This document shows positions 50,331 to 58,250 of a stretch of DNA of 64,000 bases, one piece after another. Position 1 is the stretch's first letter. Each line of letters opens with the position of its first letter. A program made the translations under genes and the position numbers. This DNA is from JALZOC01 sp038320555 (lineage in GTDB: Bacteria > Acidobacteriota > Vicinamibacteria > Vicinamibacterales > 2-12-FULL-66-21), in the NCBI GenBank assembly GCA_038320555.1, contig JBBQEJ010000001.1, forward strand, positions 1 through 64,000, written 5' to 3'. The notes beneath the pieces were generated by a model. It did not search any database. It was not told the DNA's origin and saw only the letters and a program-made list of their open reading frames with translations.

Positions 50331-50875
50331 CGCGGTTCGCGGTTCGCGATTCGCGGTTCGCGGTTCGTAGGTCCTGAATCGGGAGCTGACGCGTGTCGCG
50401 GTTCGCGATGTGCGGTTAGCCGCTCGCCCCTCGACGTTGCTCGGGGCGACCCTGAGCTTGTCGAAGGGTCGGGGACTGATGAGATGCGCGAATCGCCAAT
50501 CGCGAATCGCGGCTCCTCCACATGGGTCAACGCCTGGTTGAGCAGCTCGAGAATGTGCTGATCGTCGACCGCGTAGTAGACCAGACGGCCCGCGCGGCGG
50601 GGGCGCACGAGACGCATGCCCCGCAGCAGCCGCAACTGGTGCGACGCCGCGGACTCGCTGATGCCGACGAGCGACGCGATGTCGCAGACGCAAAGCTCCC
50701 CTCCCGACAGCGCGTCGAGAATCCGCACCCGTGTCGGATCTCCGAGGACGCGGAATGTCTCGGCAAGCGCTTCGACCGTACGCGCGCCCATCAGCAGGGG
50801 TTTTCGCGCCGCCGCCTGATGGGGACCCGCGCATTCGACGGTCGTGGTGGCGGGGCGTTCTTTGATTGTGGACAT
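50327..50875 (-). CDS. ArsR/SmtB-family metal-responsive repressor with repeat-encoded tail
   Basis: 182 residues from ATG 50875. The winged helix is standard: TVEALAETFRVLGDPTRVRILDAL, ELCVCDIASLVGISESAASHQLRLLRGMRLVRPRR, YYAVDDQHILELLNQALTHVEE. The ELCVC cysteines are the alpha3 metal-site type seen in CadC/SmtB; DDQHILELL may supply the alpha5 site. The fold ends near residue 121; the remaining 61 residues (rich in Arg, Ser, Pro, Glu) are encoded by heptamer units and another common intergenic repeat, yet the frame stays open and its stop overlaps the ATPase start. The tail is probably disordered. Confidence 0.88.
   Translation of the reverse strand: MSTIKERPATTTVECAGPHQAAARKPLLMGARTVEALAETFRVLGDPTRVRILDALSGGELCVCDIASLVGISESAASHQLRLLRGMRLVRPRRAGRLVYYAVDDQHILELLNQALTHVEEPRFAIGDSRISSVPDPSTSSGSPRATSRGERLTAHREPRHASAPDSGPTNREPRIANREPR
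50331..50514. repeat. Heptamer runs (CGCGGTT ... CGCGAAT) within the repressor 3' end
   Basis: CGCGGTT twice, CGCGATT, CGCGGTT twice (50331-50365), then CGCGGTT, CGCGATG, TGCGGTT (50397-50417), and an inverted-type run CGCGAAT, CGCCAAT, CGCGAAT, CGCGGCT (50487-50514). Between them lies a palindromic segment with GAGCTTGTCGAAGGG (50453-50467), a sequence often met between genes in many bacteria. Confidence 0.7.
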
Positions 50876-50879
50876 ATGA

Positions 50880-50903
50880 ATATATGAGCAACTGCTCATA
50901 TAT
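50880..50903 (-). promoter_or_regulatory. ArsR-family operator over the repressor promoter
   Basis: ATATATGAGCA and TGCTCATATAT are perfect 11-bp arms around AC, the 12-2-12 type palindrome bound by SmtB/CadC/CzrA-like repressors. It ends 4 bases before the ATG at 50875. TTGTGG (50928-50923) and TTATAT (50905-50900) form a promoter whose -10 overlaps the right arm, so binding would block transcription of repressor and ATPase. Confidence 0.85.
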
Positions 50904-50948
50904 AATCTACTCCGATCGCCTCCCACAAAGCAAGGCGTAGCAGCCACT

Positions 50949-50996
50949 GCGCCCCACTGGGGCGCCTTGACACATTTTTCCCTGTGTCAGTACTAT
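50949..50996 (+). promoter_or_regulatory. Promoter with internal dyad for the ABC/Gld operon
   Basis: TTGACA (50967-50972) and TACTAT (50991-50996) are spaced by 18 bases. A perfect dyad TGACACA-n8-TGTGTCA (50968-50989) covers the -35 and spacer, so a repressor site is likely. Immediately upstream lies a GCGCCCC-ACT-GGGGCGC hairpin (50949-50965). The transcript has a leader of about 115 bases before the GTG at 51119. Confidence 0.65.
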
Positions 50997-51118
50997 GCGG
51001 GATCGGACTGTAATTGGCCTTCCATCTATACCTTACGCAGTCAGGTCGGAAACGGCAAGGTTCGCGCTAGAGAAAGCTCCCCGCCTGTTCGACCGGGCGT
51101 ACGGAACGGAGTACTTGT

Positions 51119-52120
51119 GTGATCGAAGTCCAGCACATCACAAAACGCTACGGCAACGTGACGGCCGTGGACGATGTCAGTTTTCGCGTCGAGCGGGGCG
51201 AAATCCTCGGCTTTCTCGGCCCGAACGGCGCGGGAAAAACCACCACGATGCGAATCCTGACCGGCTACATGCCGCCGTCGGAGGGGCGCGCCATGGTGGC
51301 GGGCTATGACCTGTTCAACGACGCGATTGCGGCGAAACGGCGCACCGGGTACCTGCCGGAAACGCCCCCGCTCTATCCCGACATGACCGCGCTCGAGTAT
51401 CTCGACTTCGTCGCGCGGATCAAAGGGGTCCCGTCCCGCGATCGGAAGACCCGCGTCGCCGCCGTGATGGAGCGCACGCACATCACAGACGTCGCCCATC
51501 GGCACTGCGGCAAGCTGTCCAAGGGCTACCGGCAGCGCGTCGGTCTCGCGCAGGCGCTCATTCACAACCCCGACGTGCTGATCCTCGATGAGCCAACCGC
51601 CGGGCTCGATCCGAAGCAGATCATCGAGACCCGCGAACTCATCAGAAGCCTGGCGGGGAATCACACGATCGTCCTCAGCACGCACATTCTTCCGGAAGTC
51701 GCCCAGACCTGCGACCGCGTCGTCATCATCAACAAGGGACGCGTCGTGGCGATCGATACACCCGACAACCTCACCGCGCGCCTCAAGGGTGCGGCGACCC
51801 TGTACGTGCAGGTCGATGCCCAGGGTGCGGATGCCGGCGCCGCGCTCGCGGCGGTCCCCGGCGTCACGCGAGTGTCGAGCGCGGAGCATCCACGCGGCGC
51901 GGCCGCGGCGGACGCCGACGCCGTACCGCCGCCGGCGGGCGTGCCGCAGGCCTTCGAAGTGGAAAGTGAACCGGAAGTCGATGTGCGTCGCGACCTCGCG
52001 CGCGCGGTGGTGACGCGCGGGTGGGGGCTGCTCGAGCTGCGGCCCGTCCGCATGAGCCTGGAGGACGTGTTCCTGCAAGTCACGACCGAGGAAGTTCCGG
52101 AGGAGGCGCCCCATGCGTAA
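51119..52120 (+). CDS. ABC transporter ATP-binding protein (GldA-like)
   Basis: 333 residues, GTG start. Walker A GPNGAGKTTTMRIL, signature LSKGYRQRVGLAQAL and Walker B VLILDEPTAGLD are intact, with the H-loop in IVLSTHILPEV. The last about 100 residues form a domain with an Ala/Asp-rich linker, common in ABC-2 ATPases. It powers the permease encoded next (8-base overlap). The set ATPase-permease-GldG-like-DUF4340 recalls the Gld A/F/G transporter of gliding Bacteroidota but is widespread in non-gliders, so function is open. Confidence 0.9.
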   Translation: MIEVQHITKRYGNVTAVDDVSFRVERGEILGFLGPNGAGKTTTMRILTGYMPPSEGRAMVAGYDLFNDAIAAKRRTGYLPETPPLYPDMTALEYLDFVARIKGVPSRDRKTRVAAVMERTHITDVAHRHCGKLSKGYRQRVGLAQALIHNPDVLILDEPTAGLDPKQIIETRELIRSLAGNHTIVLSTHILPEVAQTCDRVVIINKGRVVAIDTPDNLTARLKGAATLYVQVDAQGADAGAALAAVPGVTRVSSAEHPRGAAAADADAVPPPAGVPQAFEVESEPEVDVRRDLARAVVTRGWGLLELRPVRMSLEDVFLQVTTEEVPEEAPHA

Positions 52121-52883
52121 CATCCTGGCGATTGCCGACAAGGAGCTCCGCTCCTACTTTGCGTCTCCGATCGCGTACATCATGATCGGTTTGTTCTCGC
52201 TGCTCTTCGGCGTGTTCTTCTATCTGTTCCTGGTGGCGTTCGTACAGCAGAGCGAGCAGATGATGCAATTTGGCGGCGGCGGCGCGCCCAACATCAACCA
52301 GATGATGATTGGCGGCCTCTTCCAGAATACGGCGGTCGTGATCCTCTTCATGATGCCGATGATTACGATGCGGACGTATTCGGAAGAGAAACGGTCCGGC
52401 ACGATCGAGCTCCTGCTGACGTCGCCACTGACCGACCTGGAGATCATCGTGGGCAAGTTCATCGGGGCGATGGGATTGTACGTGGCGATGCTGCTCGTCA
52501 CGATGATCTACATCGGCATCCTGTTCATCTACGGCAACCCGGAGTGGCGTCCGATCGCCGCCGGGTACATCGGGCTGCTCCTGATGGGCGGCTCATTCAT
52601 CTCGCTGGGACTCTTCATCTCGAGCGTCACCAAGAACCAGATCGTGGCGGGGTTCCTCACATTCGGAACGTTTCTGCTGTTGTGGGTCATTGGCTGGTTC
52701 GGAGACAACGGCGGCAGTACGCTGACGCAGAGCATCGTCAAGGGTCTCTCGATCACCGAGCACTTCAGCGATTTCGCCCGCGGCATCGTGGACAGCTACC
52801 ACGTCGTCTACTACCTCAGTTTCATCACATTCGGCCTGTTCCTGACCGCCAAGTCAGTCGACATGGAACGCTGGCGCGGGTAA
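52113..52883 (+). CDS. ABC-2 type permease (GldF-like)
   Basis: 256 residues with six hydrophobic spans. NILAIADKELRSYFASPIAYIMIGLF at the start, TMRTYSEEKRSGTIELLLTSPLTDLEIIVGKF in the coupling loop and the C-terminal VYYLSFITFGLFLTAKSVDMERWR are typical for the family. An unusual Gln/Gly/Asn loop follows the first span. It overlaps the ATPase gene and precedes the GldG-like gene by 7 bases, so all act as one inner-membrane complex. Confidence 0.9.
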   Translation: MRNILAIADKELRSYFASPIAYIMIGLFSLLFGVFFYLFLVAFVQQSEQMMQFGGGGAPNINQMMIGGLFQNTAVVILFMMPMITMRTYSEEKRSGTIELLLTSPLTDLEIIVGKFIGAMGLYVAMLLVTMIYIGILFIYGNPEWRPIAAGYIGLLLMGGSFISLGLFISSVTKNQIVAGFLTFGTFLLLWVIGWFGDNGGSTLTQSIVKGLSITEHFSDFARGIVDSYHVVYYLSFITFGLFLTAKSVDMERWRG

Positions 52884-52890
52884 CGCAATC

Positions 52891-54507
52891 ATGCTCAAAA
52901 GAGTGCTGGGGCTCGTTGGTTGGCTTGGCGTGGCGCTCGTGGGCGCCGCGCTGGCGATTTCGCAGTTGAAGCCGGAGTGGCAGTGGTTCAGAACGCTCGC
53001 ACTCGCCGGGCTCGCGTGTACGCTTCTTTACATCCTCAGCCAGTGGCGCGATGTCGCGCGATCGTTTTCGGGCCGCAATGCCCGGCTCGGATCGCTCGCG
53101 GCCGCAAGCGTGGTCGTCGTCCTGGCCCTGCTCGTGGCTATCAACTACCTCGCCAAACGCCACAACAAACGTTGGGACTGGACGGCAGCGCACCAGTATT
53201 CTTTGTCCGACCAGACGAAGAAAGTGCTCCATGGACTGCAGAGGCCCATGCGCATTCGCGTCTACGCCAGGCCCGATGATTTCGGCCGCTTTCGCGAGAG
53301 GCTCGATGAGTACCAGTACGAGAGCAACCAGCTGAAAGTCGAGTACATCGATCCCGAACGGCGTCCGACGCTGGCGAACCAGGACAAGGTCGTGCAGATG
53401 AACACCGTCGTGATCGAGTACGACGGCCGCACGGAGCGTGTGACAACTGACACGGAACAGGCGTTGACCAACGCCATCATCAAGGTCATTCAGGGGAAGC
53501 AGAACAAGCTGTACTTCGTCCAGGGGCACGGCGAACGGTCGACCGACGATTCGGAACGGACCGGCTACAGCACGATCGCGGGACTGCTGGCGTCGGAGAA
53601 CTTCGCGACCGATAAGCTCGTGCTCGCACAGCAGCGGCAGGTGCCGGCCGATGCCAGCGTCGTGGTGATCGCCGGGCCCAAGGAAGACTTCTTCCCCGCC
53701 GAGATCGACGCCCTCAAGGCCTATCTGGCGAAGGGCGGAAAGGTGTTGTTCCTCCTCGATCCCCGCGAGCGCGCCGACTCGCCGCAATTGACCAACCTCA
53801 TCGCATTGGTGAAGGACTGGGGCATCGAGGTGGGCGACAACGTCGTGATCAACGTGCCGGCGGATGTTCAGGTCAAAGACGGCGAGGCGATCGACGTCAG
53901 CGCGTTGGCGTCGCTGCCCAACTCCGATGGCACGTTCGTGCTTGCCGCAAAGTACGCTCCGCATCCAATCGTGCAGGGCTTCCGAATCCTCACCGCGTAC
54001 CGCCTCGTACGGTCGGTCTCGGCTGTCGCGTCCAGCAGCGACCGCCGTACCGCTCAGAACGTTGTCGAGACCACGGACACGAGCTGGGCCGAGACGGACA
54101 TGAAGCGGCTGACGACGTCGGGACAGGTCGCGCGCGAACCAGCCAAGGGGGACAAGCCGGGGCCGATATCGATCGCCGCTGCGGTGTCGGCGCCGATCGC
54201 GGAGACCCCGGCAGCCGATCCGAAGGACCAGAAGGAGCGCCCTGAAACGCGTGTGGCCGTGTTCGGGGACTCGGATTTCGGCAGCAACGGGCTGCTGGGA
54301 TTTCAGGGGAATCACAATCTGTTCATGAACACGGTGAGCTGGCTCGCGCAACAGGAGAACCTGATCTCCATTCGGCCGCGCGACCCGGAAGATCGCCGCG
54401 TGACGCTGACGGCCCGGCAGCAGAGCCTGATCCGCCTGCTTGCGATTTTCGTGATTCCCGGATTGATCCTCGCGGCGGGCGTCCAGACGTGGTGGCGGAG
54501 GCGATAG
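52891..54507 (+). CDS. GldG-like ABC transporter auxiliary protein
   Basis: 538 residues. Three N-terminal hydrophobic spans, then a large periplasmic domain of the ABC_transp_aux type starting NKRWDWTAAHQYSLSDQTKKVLHGLQRPMRIRVYA, with LYFVQGHGERSTDD and KVLFLLDPRERADSPQLTNLI, and a C-terminal span (LIRLLAIFVIPGLILAAGVQTWWRR). VFGDSDFGSNGLLGFQGNHNLFMNTVSWL is a conserved block. The family relates to IFT52/GldG proteins that bind an extracytoplasmic substrate. The next gene begins one base after its stop. Confidence 0.88.
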   Translation: MLKRVLGLVGWLGVALVGAALAISQLKPEWQWFRTLALAGLACTLLYILSQWRDVARSFSGRNARLGSLAAASVVVVLALLVAINYLAKRHNKRWDWTAAHQYSLSDQTKKVLHGLQRPMRIRVYARPDDFGRFRERLDEYQYESNQLKVEYIDPERRPTLANQDKVVQMNTVVIEYDGRTERVTTDTEQALTNAIIKVIQGKQNKLYFVQGHGERSTDDSERTGYSTIAGLLASENFATDKLVLAQQRQVPADASVVVIAGPKEDFFPAEIDALKAYLAKGGKVLFLLDPRERADSPQLTNLIALVKDWGIEVGDNVVINVPADVQVKDGEAIDVSALASLPNSDGTFVLAAKYAPHPIVQGFRILTAYRLVRSVSAVASSSDRRTAQNVVETTDTSWAETDMKRLTTSGQVAREPAKGDKPGPISIAAAVSAPIAETPAADPKDQKERPETRVAVFGDSDFGSNGLLGFQGNHNLFMNTVSWLAQQENLISIRPRDPEDRRVTLTARQQSLIRLLAIFVIPGLILAAGVQTWWRRR

Positions 54508-55833
54508 ATGCGCGGACTGCGCTTCATCATCCTGCTGCTCGTCGCAATTCCGCTCGGCTGGTATGCGTACCACGACTCGACGAAGGGACCGATTGACGAC
54601 TCGCCGAAGCGGGACAAGGTCTTCGCGGTCGAGGCGGACAAGATCGACGAGCTCGAGATCAAGTCGGCGTCAGGCGATCGCACGACGCTCCGCCGCAAGG
54701 GCAGCGACTGGGAAATCGTGCAGCCGATCGCCGCGCCGGCTGATCAGGCGGCCGTTTCCGGAATTACGTCGAACCTCTCATCGGTCGAGATTCAGCGCGT
54801 CATCGACGAGAACGCGGCGGACCTGAAGGAATTCGGGCTGGCCGAACCGCGTACCGAGGTCGCCTTCAAGTCCAACGGCCAGCAGCGCCGGCTGCAGTTG
54901 GGACAGAAGACGCCGTCGGGCACCGATGTCTACGCAAAGCTTGCCGACGCCAGGAAGGTGTTCCTGGTCCCGTCCTTTCTCGACTCGACGTTCAATCGGG
55001 GCACCTTCGACCTGCGCGACAAGTCTGTGCTGAAGCTCGATCGCGAGAAGATCGACACGGTGGAAATGACAGCCGGCGGGCGAACCACCCGTGTCGAAAA
55101 GAAGAACGGCGAGTGGCAGATTGCCGAACCGTCCCTGGGACGTGCCGAATTCGGCGCGGTTGACGGGCTGGTCTCCCGCATCGCTTCCGTGCAGATGAAA
55201 GCGATCGTGCCGGACTCGAGCGACTTGAAGAAATACGGGCTGGACAAGCCGGCCGTCACGGTGCGGCTCGGCTCCGGGTCGTCGCAGGCCACGTTCCTCA
55301 TCGGCGGTCCTGCCGAGACGGGCAGTGTCTACGCGAAGGATTTCTCGCGTCCCACGGTCTTCACGATCGAGTCGACGCTCCTTGACGACCTGAAGAAGGA
55401 TGCATCGGAATACCGCCAGAAAGATCTCTTCGACGCGCGATCGTTCAACACGACACGGCTCGAGATCGTCCGCAACGGCCAGCCGACCGTCTTCGAGAAG
55501 ACCAAGGTCAAGGACAAGGACGGCAAGGAACAGGAAAAGTGGCGCCAGACCGCGCCGGTTGCCCGGGACGTGGACGCCGCGAAAATCGAGGCACTCATCT
55601 CGGCCGCCACTGGCGCCCGCGCCACCGGCTTCGTGGACAGCGCCGCGATGACGGGACTGGACAAGCCCGAGCTGTCGCTGACCTTCAAGTATGACGAAGG
55701 CAAAGACGAGCGCGTGGCCTTCGCGCGAACGAAAGACGGAGCGTACGCGTCGCGTACGGGCAGTCCGGGTGCCGCCAAAGTCGACGCCACGGTCATCGAC
55801 ACCATCGTCAAAGCATTCGAGGACGTGAAATAG
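54508..55833 (+). CDS. DUF4340 domain protein of the GldG-like operon
   Basis: 441 residues. One N-terminal span (FIILLLVAIPLGWYAYH), then three or more copies of a roughly 100-residue beta/alpha module, each with the pattern DKIDELEIKSASGDRTTLRRKGSDW / EKIDTVEMTAGGRTTRVEKKNGEW and KYGLDKPAVTVRLG / EFGLAEPRTEVAFK. Such DUF4340 proteins regularly follow GldG-like genes. It probably caps the transporter in the periplasm. No catalytic residues can be named. Confidence 0.85.
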   Translation: MRGLRFIILLLVAIPLGWYAYHDSTKGPIDDSPKRDKVFAVEADKIDELEIKSASGDRTTLRRKGSDWEIVQPIAAPADQAAVSGITSNLSSVEIQRVIDENAADLKEFGLAEPRTEVAFKSNGQQRRLQLGQKTPSGTDVYAKLADARKVFLVPSFLDSTFNRGTFDLRDKSVLKLDREKIDTVEMTAGGRTTRVEKKNGEWQIAEPSLGRAEFGAVDGLVSRIASVQMKAIVPDSSDLKKYGLDKPAVTVRLGSGSSQATFLIGGPAETGSVYAKDFSRPTVFTIESTLLDDLKKDASEYRQKDLFDARSFNTTRLEIVRNGQPTVFEKTKVKDKDGKEQEKWRQTAPVARDVDAAKIEALISAATGARATGFVDSAAMTGLDKPELSLTFKYDEGKDERVAFARTKDGAYASRTGSPGAAKVDATVIDTIVKAFEDVK

Positions 55834-55841
55834 CTGGACGT

Positions 55842-57335
55842 CTGGCGCTCTTCCGTGCCCTGCTGCTGGCCGTCGCGTCTGCGTCGGCCGGCTGCACGCC
55901 GCACCAGCCCCCCCGCACGACGCCGTCCCAGGCATCGGCCGCCGTGCGCGAGCTTCGCTCGGATCTCGCGCAGGTATTCGGCGCGTCCATCAACGATCGC
56001 GGCGTCTGGGCTGTCGACATTCGCTCGATCGAGTCGGGCGAACATCTGTACGAGCTCAACGCCGGCAAGCTGATGATGCCGGCGTCGAACATGAAGATCC
56101 TGACGCTTGCGGCAACGGCCGATGCGCTCGGATGGGATTACCGGTTCACCACGACGCTCGAAACGAACGGGACCGTTAACGGCGGAGTTCTGCACGGCGA
56201 TCTGATCGTCCGCAGTAACGGCGATCCCTCGATCAACTCCCGGGAACACCGGGCTGACGCGGTCCTCAGCGAGTGGGCGAGCGCGTTGCAGGCGGCCGGC
56301 ATCTCCTCAATCGACGGGCGGATCGTCGGCGACGATCAGGCGTTCGACGATGAGGGCGTCGGTGCGGGCTGGGCGTGGGATTATCTGCAGTACGGATACG
56401 CCGCGCCGGTCGGGGCGCTCGAATTCAACGAGGACGTCGCCGCCCTGATGGTGTCGCCGGGTTCCAGCGCGGGCGCGACGCCCACGGTGACGCTTGCGGC
56501 AGGCGCCGGTCTGGAGCTGCTGAACCGTGCGACGACCGGAGCAGCCGAATCCGAGAACACAATCGATTACCGGCGGCACATCGATCGCCCCGTTCTCGAG
56601 GTGACCGGGTCGATCCCACTCGGCGCGCAGAGTGACGCGCGCACGGTCGCGGTGGTCAACCCCACGGTCTTCTTCGCGCAGTCGTTGAAGGATGGCCTCG
56701 TCGCGCACGGGATTGCTGTGACCGGCCAGGCCGTCGATTTTGACGACATTGTCGGCGAAATGCCCAGCGGCGACCCCCGTGTGCTGGCGACGACTCCCTC
56801 TCCTCCGCTGAGTGCGATCGCGGCGGTGCTGATGAAGACCAGCCAGAACCTCTACGCGGAAACGCTGCTGAAGGCACTGGGCGCCGCGCGTAACGGGCTG
56901 GGGACGACAGAAGGAGGGCGCATTGCGGTGCGTAGCACCCTCGCGAGGTGGAGCATTCCGCGCGACGCCTACATCATGTACGACGGCTCAGGGTTGTCGC
57001 GGTACAACTACGTGACGGCCTCCACGCTCACCGCCATCCTCGAACACATGTACAGGGATCCGCGGCATCACGATGCCTTCATTGCCACGCTGCCGATTGC
57101 CGGAAAGGACGGTACGATCGGATCGCGCCTGCGCCGCACGCGCGCGGAGGGGAACGCGGTCGCGAAGACCGGATCGATCGCCAACGTCCGATCACTGTCC
57201 GGGTTTGTGAAGACCCGCGACGGCGAGATGCTCGTGTTCTCCATCCTCGCGAACGACTTCGTTATTCCCGCAGCGACGATCAACTGGATCGCCGATCTCG
57301 GCGTCGAGATCCTGTCGAACTTCACACGAAGATAG
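55842..57335 (+). CDS. dacB: D-alanyl-D-alanine carboxypeptidase/endopeptidase (PBP4, S13)
   Basis: About 497 residues if it starts at the CTG at 55842; that start yields the lipoprotein signal LALFRALLLAVASASAGC with the lipobox SAGC. No ATG, GTG or TTG precedes it in frame; the next standard start, GTG 55944, would remove the export signal. Penicillin-binding motifs: SxxK in MPASNMKILTLA, SQN in MKTSQNLYAETLL and KTG in VAKTGSIANVRSLSGF. The class trims or cuts peptidoglycan crosslinks in the periplasm. It follows the DUF4340 gene closely and may be in its operon. Confidence 0.87.
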   Translation: MALFRALLLAVASASAGCTPHQPPRTTPSQASAAVRELRSDLAQVFGASINDRGVWAVDIRSIESGEHLYELNAGKLMMPASNMKILTLAATADALGWDYRFTTTLETNGTVNGGVLHGDLIVRSNGDPSINSREHRADAVLSEWASALQAAGISSIDGRIVGDDQAFDDEGVGAGWAWDYLQYGYAAPVGALEFNEDVAALMVSPGSSAGATPTVTLAAGAGLELLNRATTGAAESENTIDYRRHIDRPVLEVTGSIPLGAQSDARTVAVVNPTVFFAQSLKDGLVAHGIAVTGQAVDFDDIVGEMPSGDPRVLATTPSPPLSAIAAVLMKTSQNLYAETLLKALGAARNGLGTTEGGRIAVRSTLARWSIPRDAYIMYDGSGLSRYNYVTASTLTAILEHMYRDPRHHDAFIATLPIAGKDGTIGSRLRRTRAEGNAVAKTGSIANVRSLSGFVKTRDGEMLVFSILANDFVIPAATINWIADLGVEILSNFTRR

Positions 57336-57417
57336 CTTGGCCTTCCGCCTGTAGCTGTCCTTCCGCCGGTGGCTTGTCCTTCCGCCTAAAGCTTGTCCTT
57401 CCGCCTTCAGGCGGAAG
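57335..57417. repeat. Four tandem CTTCCGCC-type units with an inverted end
   Basis: Units of 18-19 bases beginning GCTTGGCCTTCCGCC, GCTGTCCTTCCGCC, GCTTGTCCTTCCGCC and GCTTGTCCTTCCGCC follow the dacB stop; the last turns into the palindrome CTTCCGCCTTCAGGCGGAAG. Same family as 43701-43767 and 60132-60174. Confidence 0.75.
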
Positions 57418-57433
57418 AAAATCCCATCACCAC

Positions 57434-57439
57434 TACAAT
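57434..57439 (+). promoter_or_regulatory. -10 element of the HEAT-repeat gene, leaderless type
   Basis: TACAAT ends 6 bases before the GTG at 57446. There is no ribosome site. This spacing places the transcript start at the start codon. Confidence 0.45.
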
Positions 57440-57445
57440 AGACAC

Positions 57446-58243
57446 GTGCCCCGCGCCGTCGTTTTCGTCGTCTGCCTTCTCGCGAGCGGCGTCGGCGCCT
57501 GGCTCTGGTACTACAACACCGGGCGCGCGCACCCGGTAGAGGTGGTGGCGCAGCCACCGGCGCCGGACGGGTGGCTCGATCAGCTCTACAGTTCGAATCC
57601 CGCTGACGCCGATGCCGCGGCGCATCAGGTCGAGGCGCTCGGCCCGGGCGCGCTTCCTCTGATCCACGACACATTCCAGGATCCGGGCGCGTCACACCAG
57701 CGGGTCAAGGCCGCGCTGAAAGCCTGCGCAATCCTCGGGCCGGCAGCCGCTCCGGCCATAGGAGAAGTCGCCGAGCAGTTGCCCGATCCGACGCTGACGG
57801 CCGACGCCGCCCTGGCGCTGAGTTTCATGGGGCGCGGCGCCTTCGGCCCGCTGCGTGACGCGCTCTCCAGCGAGGACCCCGTCGTCCGGCGCGAGGCGCT
57901 GCGATCGATCGGGAAGCTCAAAGAGCGGGCCTCGCTCGATGCCCGCGCGGTCGTGCCCTTGCTGATCGATCGGGCGGTCGATGCAGACCCCGGCGTACGG
58001 ACCGTTGCCGCAACGTATCTCGGGATCATCCACGAGGGAGGCCTCGACGCCGTGAACGCGCTGATGGAGGGGTTGAAAGACTCGGAAGCGGATGTCCGGC
58101 GCGCCGCGGCAGCGGCGCTGGGATCATTCGCGGCGGACGCTGAGCCCGCACTGCCGGCACTGCGAAAAGCAGCCGCAGATGCCGATCCGGACGTGGCGCG
58201 CGAGGCGGGGGTAACGCTGGTCAAGCTGCAGCCCAAACGGTAA
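57446..58243 (+). CDS. HEAT-repeat protein with N-terminal anchor
   Basis: 265 residues from GTG 57446; longer upstream frames are shadows of dacB. A hydrophobic N-terminus (AVVFVVCLLASGVGAWLWYY) forms an anchor or signal. Residues 45-265 hold six or so HEAT/PBS-lyase-type repeats (for example DPVVRREALRSIGKL, DPGVRTVAATYLGII, EADVRRAAAAALGSF, DPDVAREAGVTLVKL). Such solenoids are scaffolds for protein binding. Partner unknown; location periplasmic if anchored. Confidence 0.82.
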   Translation: MPRAVVFVVCLLASGVGAWLWYYNTGRAHPVEVVAQPPAPDGWLDQLYSSNPADADAAAHQVEALGPGALPLIHDTFQDPGASHQRVKAALKACAILGPAAAPAIGEVAEQLPDPTLTADAALALSFMGRGAFGPLRDALSSEDPVVRREALRSIGKLKERASLDARAVVPLLIDRAVDADPGVRTVAATYLGIIHEGGLDAVNALMEGLKDSEADVRRAAAAALGSFAADAEPALPALRKAAADADPDVAREAGVTLVKLQPKR

Positions 58244-58250
58244 CCCCCGA

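Noticed and set aside
52825..54573. Long minus-strand ORF (582 codons) antisense to the GldG-like gene
   Set aside because: Same shadow behaviour; the plus-strand genes have matching domains, tight spacing and start signals.
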